From Coleofasciculus sp. FACHB-T130 (GTDB taxonomy: Bacteria > Cyanobacteriota > Cyanobacteriia > Cyanobacteriales > FACHB-T130): DNA of 64,000 nucleotides. The stretch is from positions 1 to 64,000 of the forward strand of contig NZ_JACJOG010000040.1 in the NCBI RefSeq assembly GCF_014695375.1. The letters are read 5' to 3'. Each line of letters begins with the position of its first letter. The stretch's first letter is position 1. The notes beneath the pieces were generated by a model. The model saw only the letters and a list, made by a program, of their open reading frames with translations, did not search any database and was not told the origin of the DNA. This document shows, piece after piece, positions 41,029-49,085 of the stretch. Position numbers and translations under genes: made by a program.

Positions 41029-41263
41029 GAGATTTTTCCTCTCCACGCAGCAGCCATTCGGGAGTTACGCCCAATAAACGAGCGATCGCATCTAGCTCAA
41101 AGTCTTTGACTCCACGCTTTTGTCGCTCTATCTCAGAAATATCAGACTGATCGAGCTTTATCTGAAAATCCACAGACAGTGCAGCAGCCAACTCGCTTTG
41201 ATCCCAATCCAGTCTTTCACGAGCCTGTTTAATTCTTAGGCCGCTAATATTTGCATTGCCCAT
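41021..41263 (-). CDS. XRE controller protein of the R-M system
   Basis: An 80-residue Cro/C1-type protein: GLRIKQARERLDWDQSELAA, an interrupted turn (LSVDFQIKLDQSDISEIERQ), then VKDFELDAIARLLGVTPEWL. It is upstream of and overlaps the endonuclease gene, and divergent from the methyltransferase, the standard place for a C protein. Such proteins delay endonuclease expression until methylation is done. A 17-bp palindrome at 41322-41338 in the shared promoter is its probable operator. Confidence 0.8.
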   Translation of the reverse strand: MGNANISGLRIKQARERLDWDQSELAAALSVDFQIKLDQSDISEIERQKRGVKDFELDAIARLLGVTPEWLLRGEEKSHE

Positions 41264-41321
41264 TCCAGCCTAGGGAAAGCAACTCCGAATCAAGATGCTA
41301 TCCTGAATCAGTCTGCTGTTG

Positions 41322-41338
41322 TAGACGAATATCGTCTA
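41322..41338. promoter_or_regulatory. Palindromic operator candidate (C-box)
   Basis: TAGACGA-ATA-TCGTCTA is a perfect 7-bp inverted repeat with a 3-bp spacer. It lies between the divergent controller/endonuclease and methyltransferase promoters, 59 bp from the controller start and 68 bp from the methyltransferase start. It is the obvious binding site for the XRE dimer. Confidence 0.65.
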
Positions 41339-41405
41339 AAAAAGAGGTTGCCCTGAGCAGCATCAATGAAGCAATGTAGGTAAAGAAACCTTTGGGGATG
41401 AGTTA

Positions 41406-42287
41406 ATGCTGAGGGTTGCCTCGTTCTTTGCGGGCATTGGAGGGTTCGATCTAGGCTTTGAAAGAGCCGGAATGAAAGCTGTTTTCCAATGCGAAATTGA
41501 CCCGTTTTGCCAAAAAATCTTAAAACGCCACTGGCCTCAAGTACCGATTCATGAAGACATCACAACCCTCGTTCCTTCAACTATCCCTACCGCTGACTTA
41601 TGGTGTGCCGGATGGCCCTGTCAAGACCTCAGCAATGCCAACACAGAGAGAAAAGGACTTACAGGCCAACGCAGCGGACTCTTCTACAAATTTATGGAAC
41701 TTGTCGGAGAAGTTCACCCAGCGTGGTTGGTCTTGGAAAATGTGCCGGGTTTGCTCTCGGCAGAGCAAGGAACCGCTCTTGAGGCAGTTATCGACACGCT
41801 CGAAACGCATGGGTATTTGGGGGGATGGCTATCGTGTAACGCTCTCCATACGGGCATACCCCACGACAGAGACCGAGTCTTCTTTATCGCAAGTTTTAGA
41901 TCGAAACGTGCCTATCGAATCTTTACTGACAGCCGCGAATTGTCTGGGGATTCTTCGTCGCGAAAATCGAGGGGGACGCAAACTGGATCGAGTGTTTGTG
42001 AAGGCACTATCCCAGACTCTCCGCTTGTGGTACAACGTCGCGGCGGCTTCGGGTACACCTTGGCAAAAAGCATCTGCCCCACGTTACGTGCCCAAACTGG
42101 AGGACATCAAGGAGGTCATTCAGACAGACCAATTCTCTGTGGCGAGAAACTTGACGTGGACAGAGTGGGAAAAGTTAATGGGGTTTCCTCCCGGATGGAC
42201 GGTCGTAGAGGGAGACTCCTTGGCAACGCTATCGTCCCTGCGATCGCAGAATGGATTGGAAGAAAAATTATAGAGGTCGAAACCTAG
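41406..42287 (+). CDS. DNA cytosine-5 methyltransferase
   Basis: The protective half of the R-M system. Motif I is VASFFAGIGGFDLGFERAG at 4-22; the catalytic Cys is in GWPCQDLSNA; motif VI is LENVPGLLS; motif VIII is GIPHDRDRVFFIAS; motif X is RLLGNAIVPAIAEWIGRKI near the end. Between VIII and X lies a short, polar target-recognition region of about 90 residues (SICPTLRAQTGGHQGGHSDR). At 293 residues it is compact but has the expected order. A 240-codon ORF in the +1 frame covers most of it. The ATG at 41406 starts just before motif I and follows GGGGATGAGTTA. Confidence 0.88.
   Translation: MLRVASFFAGIGGFDLGFERAGMKAVFQCEIDPFCQKILKRHWPQVPIHEDITTLVPSTIPTADLWCAGWPCQDLSNANTERKGLTGQRSGLFYKFMELVGEVHPAWLVLENVPGLLSAEQGTALEAVIDTLETHGYLGGWLSCNALHTGIPHDRDRVFFIASFRSKRAYRIFTDSRELSGDSSSRKSRGTQTGSSVCEGTIPDSPLVVQRRGGFGYTLAKSICPTLRAQTGGHQGGHSDRPILCGEKLDVDRVGKVNGVSSRMDGRRGRLLGNAIVPAIAEWIGRKIIEVET
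41551..42273 (+). CDS. Out-of-frame ORF inside the methyltransferase gene, 240 aa
   Basis: Open for 240 codons in the +1 phase relative to the methyltransferase, ending 14 bp before its stop. It does not look like random shadow sequence: residues near 110-135 (ESSLSQVLDRNVPIESLLTA, ANCLGILRREN) and 168-215 (ASAPRYVPKLEDIKEVIQTD, ARNLTWTEWEKLMGFPPGWT) have normal protein composition. The last block is like the xxGFPxGWT segment seen near motif IX of some cytosine methylases. The methyltransferase frame itself has no such block. It may be an overprinted gene, a product of ribosomal frameshifting, or a shadow with chance likeness. Confidence 0.35.
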   Translation: MKTSQPSFLQLSLPLTYGVPDGPVKTSAMPTQREKDLQANAADSSTNLWNLSEKFTQRGWSWKMCRVCSRQSKEPLLRQLSTRSKRMGIWGDGYRVTLSIRAYPTTETESSLSQVLDRNVPIESLLTAANCLGILRRENRGGRKLDRVFVKALSQTLRLWYNVAAASGTPWQKASAPRYVPKLEDIKEVIQTDQFSVARNLTWTEWEKLMGFPPGWTVVEGDSLATLSSLRSQNGLEEKL

Positions 42288-42442
42288 GCTTATAAAAATC
42301 AAGCGCTGGGCAAAGAAGTTTCGCTATCGCCTCCCATACAAAATAAAACGCTGTGGCTATCGAGTTATAAGGGGTTTTCCAGCTCTAAGAAGCGATCGCT
42401 CTGTTGCCATCTAGTTTTCACAAGAGATCGCTTCTATAAAAT

Positions 42443-42474
42443 AAAACCCCGTAGGTTGATACTTACGGGGTTTT
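42443..42474 (-). terminator. Terminator of the RND efflux operon
   Basis: AAAACCCCGTA, loop of about 9 nt, TACGGGGTTTT forms a strong stem with A and T tracts on both sides, so it can work in both directions. It lies 20 bp beyond the minus-strand pump gene stop and 155 bp after the methyltransferase. Confidence 0.85.
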
Positions 42475-42494
42475 AGTTGTGAAATGCACTCTAA

Positions 42495-45400
42495 CTACTT
42501 TTTACCGACGGGGAATTTATCTTGTTCTGGGTTGGGAGTAGTGGGAAGCGATCGCTTCTCCTGTGACTTCGTCCGACGCACCTCCCCATTTTTGTGCCCC
42601 CGTTTTCTGCCAAATCCGCGCTTCGGCAGTTGCACAAGCCAGCGCTGCAAGTTGTCCACATAGGTGAATAGCACCGGCACTACCACCAGCGTTAGCAGCG
42701 TGGAAGTTGTGAAGCCGCCCATCAGCGCGATTCCCATTGGAGCGCGGACTTCAGCCCCCGCACCGATTCCCAAGGCAAGGGGAATCGTTCCCGCAATCGT
42801 AGCCAGAGAAGTCATCAAAATCGGTCGCAGACGATCCATCCCAGCGGCGATTAGCGCCTGATATTGCGACTTGCCTTCTTCCTGGTTAATCAAGGTATAG
42901 TCCACCAGTAGGATGGAGTTTTTCGTCACAATCCCCATCAGCAGCACAATCCCAATTAGCGCATATAACCCCAACGCTTCTTGGGCAATCATTAAACCCA
43001 ACAGTGCTCCGCCTAAAGAAAGAGGCAACGCCACCATGATTGTCAGGGGATGGAGGAAATTGTTGTATAGCAGCACCAGGATGGCATAGATACACATAAT
43101 TGCCAGTCCGATTGCCGAACCAAAGCGACCGAAAATCTCCTGCATAATCTCGGCATCCCCAGCCGATTCCTGCACGACTCCGGGAGGCAGATTTTTGAGG
43201 GCAGGTAGCTGTTGCACCGCTTGCACCGCATCTCCTAAAGCAAGACCCTGCAAGTTGGCTTGTACCGACACCTGACGAGCGCGATTAAACCGATCGATTT
43301 GCGCCGGACCGCTGCCAAAGCGGATATCTGCCACCGACAGTAAGGGAACCAGATTCCCGTTTTGGCTTGGCACCTGAAGATTTTTGAGCGTGTCAATATC
43401 CTGCCGCGCATCGGGATTTATCTGCACTCGAATCGGAATTTGCCGATCGGGGAGGTTAAACTTAGCCAGATTCGCTTCATTGTCGCCAATGGTGGCAAGG
43501 GATGCAGTACGCGCGATCGCCTGCACTGTCACGCCCAAATCTGCTGCTCGTGCCGCATCGGGAATAATCAGAATTTCTGGTTTCACCAAACTGGCAGTAG
43601 AGGTTGCTTCCACTAAACCGGGAACGCTTCTCATCTCCTTTTCCAGAGCATCTGCTGCCAGGTTCAAAGCTTCGGGGTTTTCACTTTTGAGGACAATTGA
43701 TAAATCCTTGCTCGTTCCTCCGGCTCCCTGGCTTTGGAAACTAATCCGCGCTCCCGGCACTTGGGAGAACGCTTGGCGCATTTGTTTCTCAAACTCTTTC
43801 TGAGGAAGATCCTCGCGTTGTTCCTTCGGTTTCAGGTTGACAAAAAGATTGGCAGTATTAACTTCCGTCGTTGCCAAGACACTGTCAACGGCTGGGCTTT
43901 GCTGAATTAACTGAGTTGTCTGCTGTACAACTTTTTTAGTATCTTCCAGCGTCGAACCGGGAGGGAGTTGCACGGCAACTTCCGAGAAACCAATGTCACC
44001 GTTATCAAATAAACCTTTAGGAATAAACGGGACTAGCGCCAAACTGCCCAGGAAAAATGCCAGAGCGATCGCCATCGTTGTCAGGCGATGCCGCAAAGCC
44101 CACTTCAGCACAAAGCGATACGGTTGAAATCGATTTTTTTTCCGGCTGTTAGCGCCGTTCCCGTTCCCATTTCCGGGTGCGTGATTGGCGGGTGAGGTTT
44201 TCTTAGGTTTGAGCAAATAAGCGCCCATCATTGGGGTAATCGTCCGCGCCACCAGAGTAGAGAAGATTGTCGAGACAGCAACCGTCACCCCAAACGGCTG
44301 GAAAAACTGTCCCGGAATCCCACCCATAAACGCCACTGGCAAAAACACCGCGATAATCGTCGCCGCGCTCGCCAGCACTGCCAAACCCACTTCCGCTGAA
44401 GAATCCAAAGCCGCTTGGAAGGGCGTTTTGCCCATATCCATGTGGCGATCCATATTCTCAATTTCAACAACGGCATCATCCACCAAGTTCCCCACCGCCA
44501 GCGCCAATGCCAGCAAAGTCATGTTGTTGAGGGTGTAACCCAGCAAATATTGCACGGCAAAGGTAGGCAGCATGGACAACGGCAGCGCCACGGCAGTAAT
44601 CAACGTGGCACGCCAGTTCCGCAAAAAGATCATAATCGTCAGCACTGCCAGCCCGGAGGCTTGGATCAAGTCATCAATCGTGCCTTCGTAGGATTCGCGG
44701 ATAAAGTCAGCGCGAGTAAAGATGAGTTTTAGCTGGACATCCGTCCCCAGAGTTTTTTGCAGTTCTTCTACTTTCTGGCGTACCCCTTCTTCCACCGTCA
44801 CCAGAGTGCTGCCAGTGCTACGCAAGACGGAAAAAGACACGACGGGTTGATTATTCAGTAGTGCCGCCTGCCGGGGGTCGGCAGAACCATCGCGGATCTC
44901 TCCCAGACTGGACAAGGGTACCGAACCCCCATTCGGAAGGATAATTTCATAGTTTTGCAACGCCTGGACGTTCGGCGCACTGCCTAAGGTACGAATGCTT
45001 TGTTCGCTCCCGCCTAACTCTGCTCGTCCGCCGGGTAAATTGACGTTGAGGGCGCGGATTTGGTCGTTGACTTGAGTGGCGGTAAGTCCCAGAGCTTTCA
45101 GACGATCGGGATCGAGATTGACGCGAATTTCGCGGTCAACACCGCCAACCCGCTTGATTTGAGCGACTCCCTCCACCGATAGCAGGGCGCGGCTAATCGT
45201 TTCGTCAACCAGATTACTTAATTCTTCTACCGATTTTTGCTTAGAAATGACGGCGTAGTTCATAATCGGCCCACCGGAGAACTCCAGCCGTTGCACGATC
45301 GGTTCGTTGATGTCTGCGGGTAAACTTTGGCGAATTTGGGCGACCGCATTGCGGACATCATTCGTCGCGCGATCGCTATCTGTCCCCAATACAAAATTAA

Positions 45401-45677
45401 CGACGGTGGTAGAGACGCCGTCGTTAACTGTTGAATTTAATTGGTCTATATTTCCCAGACCCGCTACAGCATCTTCAATCGGTTTCGTCACCTGAGATTC
45501 CAGTTCCGCTGGTCCCGCCCCTGCCTGGGTGACGGTAATCGAAACCGTTGGTAGATCGATATTTGGGTTGATATCAATGCCCAAACCTGTAAAAGAAAAC
45601 CAACCTACCACGGTCAAAATCAAAAATAAGACCAGGGTAGGGACGGGTTTGCGAATTGACCAGCCGGAAATGTTCAT
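42495..45677 (-). CDS. RND efflux transporter (AcrB/HAE1 family)
   Basis: The 1,060-residue inner-membrane proton antiporter exports hydrophobic compounds. The N-terminus (IRKPVPTLVLFLILTVVGWF) is the first of twelve membrane helices, with two large periplasmic loops (residues about 35-330 and 560-860). The proton relay Asp pair is in GNLVDDAVVEIENMDRHM. Repeated halves are evident, the second with GIVTKNSILLVDYTL. A basic, disordered C-terminal tail (GFGRKRGHKNGEVRRTKSQE) is longer than usual. It is transcribed after its adaptor protein gene, 78 bp apart. Drug specificity cannot be read. Confidence 0.93.
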   Translation of the reverse strand: MNISGWSIRKPVPTLVLFLILTVVGWFSFTGLGIDINPNIDLPTVSITVTQAGAGPAELESQVTKPIEDAVAGLGNIDQLNSTVNDGVSTTVVNFVLGTDSDRATNDVRNAVAQIRQSLPADINEPIVQRLEFSGGPIMNYAVISKQKSVEELSNLVDETISRALLSVEGVAQIKRVGGVDREIRVNLDPDRLKALGLTATQVNDQIRALNVNLPGGRAELGGSEQSIRTLGSAPNVQALQNYEIILPNGGSVPLSSLGEIRDGSADPRQAALLNNQPVVSFSVLRSTGSTLVTVEEGVRQKVEELQKTLGTDVQLKLIFTRADFIRESYEGTIDDLIQASGLAVLTIMIFLRNWRATLITAVALPLSMLPTFAVQYLLGYTLNNMTLLALALAVGNLVDDAVVEIENMDRHMDMGKTPFQAALDSSAEVGLAVLASAATIIAVFLPVAFMGGIPGQFFQPFGVTVAVSTIFSTLVARTITPMMGAYLLKPKKTSPANHAPGNGNGNGANSRKKNRFQPYRFVLKWALRHRLTTMAIALAFFLGSLALVPFIPKGLFDNGDIGFSEVAVQLPPGSTLEDTKKVVQQTTQLIQQSPAVDSVLATTEVNTANLFVNLKPKEQREDLPQKEFEKQMRQAFSQVPGARISFQSQGAGGTSKDLSIVLKSENPEALNLAADALEKEMRSVPGLVEATSTASLVKPEILIIPDAARAADLGVTVQAIARTASLATIGDNEANLAKFNLPDRQIPIRVQINPDARQDIDTLKNLQVPSQNGNLVPLLSVADIRFGSGPAQIDRFNRARQVSVQANLQGLALGDAVQAVQQLPALKNLPPGVVQESAGDAEIMQEIFGRFGSAIGLAIMCIYAILVLLYNNFLHPLTIMVALPLSLGGALLGLMIAQEALGLYALIGIVLLMGIVTKNSILLVDYTLINQEEGKSQYQALIAAGMDRLRPILMTSLATIAGTIPLALGIGAGAEVRAPMGIALMGGFTTSTLLTLVVVPVLFTYVDNLQRWLVQLPKRGFGRKRGHKNGEVRRTKSQEKRSLPTTPNPEQDKFPVGKK

Positions 45678-45718
45678 AAAAGGCGAATTGAAAGATTAAA
45701 AGATTGCTGATTGCTCGT

Positions 45719-45750
45719 GGCTAATCGCTGATTATCCTTCGCGATTAGCC
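45719..45750. repeat. Perfect 10-bp inverted repeat between adaptor and pump genes
   Basis: GGCTAATCGC and GCGATTAGCC flank a 12-nt loop. There is no T-run on the minus strand after it, so it is not a standard terminator. It may be a spacer repeat, or may process or stabilise the two-gene message and tune the pump-to-adaptor ratio. Confidence 0.6.
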
Positions 45751-45755
45751 ATTGG

Positions 45756-47117
45756 CTATTGACTATCGACGACTCGAACTTTGTCGCCTTCTTTGAGATA
45801 TCCGGCACCCGCGACGACGACGCGATCGCCTGGTTTTAACCCGCTCTTAATCTCCCTGGTGTCACCGCTCGCCACTTCTCCTAGTTCTACCTTCCGAGCT
45901 TGAACCGTGTCTTCACCCGATAGCAGGAATACAATTGCACTACCATCCGGCTGAGGGAGTATCGCCTTGGCAGGTACCGTTACCCCAGTTGTCGTAGTAG
46001 TCGTAATTGCGGCACGGGCAAACATCCCCGGTCGTAAAGACAAGCTTTCCCCACTTGAAGGTTGGGGCAGATCAATCGTGACGGTTGCTTCACGCCTTTG
46101 CGCGTTCACGAGGGGCGCAATTTCTCTGACTCGCCCCTGCAAGCGAACCCGGCTATCGTTATCCGAGGTAATCGTGGCGGGTGCCCCAATTTTTACTTGC
46201 GGCAGTTGGATCGCAGGAAGTTGTGCCTCTAGTTCCAGTTGTCCGTTACGGATGATGGAAAAAAGCGGTTTACTGCCAGAAGTGACATCTCCAATCCGGG
46301 CTATTTGCTGAATTTCATCATCTACTTTTGGTCTGGTAACAATGCCGCTAGCCGGAGCGCGAACCTGGGTTTGCCCTAGCTGAGTTTGCAGTTGTTGCAG
46401 ATTTGCCGCACTGCTCCTGACCTCGGCTTCGGCACTATTGATATTCGCTTGGGCAAGCCGAACCTCTTCTCTAGCGGTTGCGGCAGTGGTGGCACGAGCA
46501 TCTAGCTCTTGACGACTAATCGCGCCTGCCTGAGCCAGTTGCTGATAACGCTGGAGGTTCCGTTGGGCTTCTGCAAGGGTGGCGCGGCTTTGCGCTAAAG
46601 CGGCTTGTCTTTGCCGGACAGCGGCTTGGCTTGATTCTAGCTGTGCCTTCCCTCGATCGAGTTGCGCTTGTAGGACGGAATTATCCAGAACTGCCATTAC
46701 CTGTCCGGCTTCCACGGTTTGCCCCTCGTCCACCAAAACTCTCTGGATTTGTAAGCCAGTTGTCTGGGACAAAACGGGGATGAGTTCGCGGGCTTCTACT
46801 GTGCCGCTGGTTGTCAGCGTGCGGGCAACCACGGCGGATTGGGCGACAGTTGCGGTGACACTTTGGCTGGGTGGTGCTGCCTGTTGCGTGGCATCTGGCT
46901 TCTTCGCAGTCTTAGGCTGTGAAAGCAGTTTCATTCCGCCTGCGGTGAGGGCGATGCCTAGCCCTAAGCCAAGCGCCACACCCTTCCAACCAGACAGACC
47001 TCTTTTTTTGCGGCTCCGCTTCCAGCCATCGTCGGAGGATTCTTCGTCACCGTCCCAGGTTTCATCTAATTCATCTAATTCATTAACTTCTATCTTTTTT
47101 GGGGCTTCGTCCATCAC
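45756..47117 (-). CDS. RND periplasmic adaptor (HlyD/MFP family)
   Basis: The 453 residues start with an acidic cytoplasmic segment (NELDELDETWDGDEESSDDG), a basic patch, and a membrane anchor at about 47-65 (GVALGLGLGIALTAGGMKLL). The periplasmic part has a lipoyl-like half (VLVDEGQTVEAGQVMAVLDN), a long coiled-coil hairpin (about 155-255, Gln/Ala-rich), the second lipoyl half (TQVRAPASGIVTRPKVDDE), a beta barrel and a membrane-proximal domain. The acidic N-terminal extension before the anchor is longer than in classic AcrA. It is first in the operon with the pump gene and divergent from the MDR oxidoreductase. Confidence 0.92.
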   Translation of the reverse strand: MMDEAPKKIEVNELDELDETWDGDEESSDDGWKRSRKKRGLSGWKGVALGLGLGIALTAGGMKLLSQPKTAKKPDATQQAAPPSQSVTATVAQSAVVARTLTTSGTVEARELIPVLSQTTGLQIQRVLVDEGQTVEAGQVMAVLDNSVLQAQLDRGKAQLESSQAAVRQRQAALAQSRATLAEAQRNLQRYQQLAQAGAISRQELDARATTAATAREEVRLAQANINSAEAEVRSSAANLQQLQTQLGQTQVRAPASGIVTRPKVDDEIQQIARIGDVTSGSKPLFSIIRNGQLELEAQLPAIQLPQVKIGAPATITSDNDSRVRLQGRVREIAPLVNAQRREATVTIDLPQPSSGESLSLRPGMFARAAITTTTTTGVTVPAKAILPQPDGSAIVFLLSGEDTVQARKVELGEVASGDTREIKSGLKPGDRVVVAGAGYLKEGDKVRVVDSQ

Positions 47118-47300
47118 CGCGCTCCCTCCACGCTTTCACCTTACTGGCGGCAACCTTTTGCAAAGAAATGTTGCAAGGGCTACTTTTACTATGATGCAAA
47201 ATTTCCGGAAAAAGATGCGATCGCAATGTGACGCTAGGAACCCAGACTTGCGGTAGAGTTCTCAATAAAAGACCCTTGGCTTAGCAACAAGAACGACCTG

Positions 47301-48308
47301 ATGAAAGCAGTTTTGATGACAGCAGCTGGCACACCGGAAGTCTTGCAACTTCAGGAAGTCCCAAACCCGACGATTGAACAAGACACAGAAATCCTCGTCC
47401 GTCTTCGGGCGGCGGGAATCAACCCGATTGACACTAAATTGCGGCAGCGGGGTACCTTCTACCCAGACCAAATGCCCGCTATTTTAGGCTGTGATGGGGC
47501 GGGAGTCGTGGAAGCAGTCGGTTCTGGCGTCCAGCGGTTTAAGGTTGGCGACGAAGTGTATTTCTGTGCGGGTGGATTGGGGGCAAAGCTGGGAAATTAT
47601 GCTCAAATGGCGGTTGTCGATGAGCGATTTGTTGCCAAGAAACCCGCCTCTATAAGCTTTGCAGAAGCCGCCGCTGCCCCTCTGGTTCTGATTACCGCTT
47701 GGGAAGCTTTATTTGAAAGGGGGCGGCTAGAACCCAAGGAACGGGTGCTGATTCACGCGGGTGCTGGCGGTGTCGGTCACGTCGCCATTCAACTAGCTAA
47801 GCTAAAAGGTGCGGAAGTTTGTACCACCGTTAGTTCTCAGGACAAGGCTGATTTTGTCCGCGAATTAGGTGCCGATGAGGTAATTTTTTATCAGCAAACT
47901 GACTTTGTACAGGCGGTTCTAGATTGGACTGGAGGAGAGGGCGTAGACTTAGCCTTTGATACGGTGGGCGGGGAAACCTTCTATAAAACGTTCCCCGCCG
48001 TGCGGGTTTATAGCGATCTGGTGACGATTCTGGAGCCAGACCCCACTTACTCTAATTGGAAGATTGCGCGATCGCGCAATCTCCGGATTAGCTTTGAATT
48101 GATGCTAACCCCTGCATTGCAAGGACTTCTGGAAGCTCAACAGCATCACGCAGAAATTTTAGAACAGTGTGCAACCTGGATTGATGAAGGTTCGCTGAAA
48201 ATTCACCTCGCCAAAACCTTCCCCCTCGAAGCCGCCGCCGCCGCCCACCAACTGTTAGAAGCCGGATCGATTACAGGTAAAATCGCCTTGGTGATGGAGG
48301 GTGAATAA
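47301..48308 (+). CDS. Zinc-independent MDR oxidoreductase (quinone reductase-like)
   Basis: A 335-residue medium-chain dehydrogenase/reductase. GroES-like N-terminal half with AGINPIDTKLRQRG and LGCDGAGVVEAVGSGV; nucleotide-binding half with HAGAGGVGHVAIQLAKL. It lacks the zinc-ligand Cys/His of alcohol dehydrogenases, so it fits the NADPH quinone oxidoreductase subgroup. The C-terminus LAKTFPLEAAAAAHQLLEAG is characteristic, and a decayed copy of this very segment is found at 59028-59126. Substrate unknown; detoxification of quinones or enals is plausible. Start ATG is 183 bp from the divergent adaptor gene. Confidence 0.9.
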   Translation: MKAVLMTAAGTPEVLQLQEVPNPTIEQDTEILVRLRAAGINPIDTKLRQRGTFYPDQMPAILGCDGAGVVEAVGSGVQRFKVGDEVYFCAGGLGAKLGNYAQMAVVDERFVAKKPASISFAEAAAAPLVLITAWEALFERGRLEPKERVLIHAGAGGVGHVAIQLAKLKGAEVCTTVSSQDKADFVRELGADEVIFYQQTDFVQAVLDWTGGEGVDLAFDTVGGETFYKTFPAVRVYSDLVTILEPDPTYSNWKIARSRNLRISFELMLTPALQGLLEAQQHHAEILEQCATWIDEGSLKIHLAKTFPLEAAAAAHQLLEAGSITGKIALVMEGE

Positions 48309-48310
48309 AA

Positions 48311-48919
48311 CTAACCCTCGTTGCGTGGCTTCATTAGCTGCAAAAGTGCTGTCAAAGCCTTGTCTTCCGAGGCATTGACCCGGCGATCTAGCAAGGCAAT
48401 GCTGACCGCTTTGGGAAGTGCGATCGCTGCAATATCTGGATCGAGTCCTTCCAGCAATTGCTCAAGCGACTGGGGCACTTTCAATGCCGATCTGACACCC
48501 AGCAGCATGGGTTCTTCTAAACCGAGTGCCTGAAGCTGACGAGACCAAACCTCCCAGCTGATCCTGACTTCCGGTTCCGCCGCCTGAATCAAATAAGCCA
48601 GCAACCGCTGTAGTTTACTTTGTTGCTGGGGCGTTAGCTGAGGCTGGGAATCCTCCGCTGGCTTTGCATCGGTTTCTTGATTAAGGTTGTGGACAATTTG
48701 CTGCCAGTCTTGTTTGTCGCACCCTTCGGGTTGGTCTACCGTCAGCGAAATGCTAATTTTTTGGTCTGAACCGGCGTTGAGGTGCGTGACTTGGGCACGT
48801 ACACCGAGAAAGCCCAGCCACTGGGCAATCGTCCCAATCAGTGTGGAACGAGTTGCCTGACAGCTAGCGAGTAACCGGATTTGAGTGCGAACCATTGGGC
48901 GCACGATTTGCGAAAGCAT
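48311..48919 (-). CDS. Conserved hypothetical protein, 202 aa
   Basis: Unrecognised, soluble, alpha-helical protein. Residues 1-40 are basic and amphipathic (RPMVRTQIRLLASCQATRST), 40-65 beta-like (KISISLTVDQPEG), 65-100 a Gln/Glu-rich linker and 100-195 helical (KLQRLLAYLIQAAEPEVRIS, LDPDIAAIALPKAVSIALLD). It converges on the MDR gene with a 2-bp gap. No functional hint from its neighbours. Confidence 0.65.
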   Translation of the reverse strand: MLSQIVRPMVRTQIRLLASCQATRSTLIGTIAQWLGFLGVRAQVTHLNAGSDQKISISLTVDQPEGCDKQDWQQIVHNLNQETDAKPAEDSQPQLTPQQQSKLQRLLAYLIQAAEPEVRISWEVWSRQLQALGLEEPMLLGVRSALKVPQSLEQLLEGLDPDIAAIALPKAVSIALLDRRVNASEDKALTALLQLMKPRNEG

Positions 48920-49085
48920 AGTTTACAAAATTGCCTGGATGGTTATCTGCTTATTAACGCTTCATCTGCATTGGGTGCTGTTACCAATCAGACTTTTCTC
49001 ACCTTACATTTTGCACCGGGAAACTTCTTCCCTACAGGTGTAGGTTTTTGACGATTTGGGAGCGTTAAATATTCAAAACTTACCC

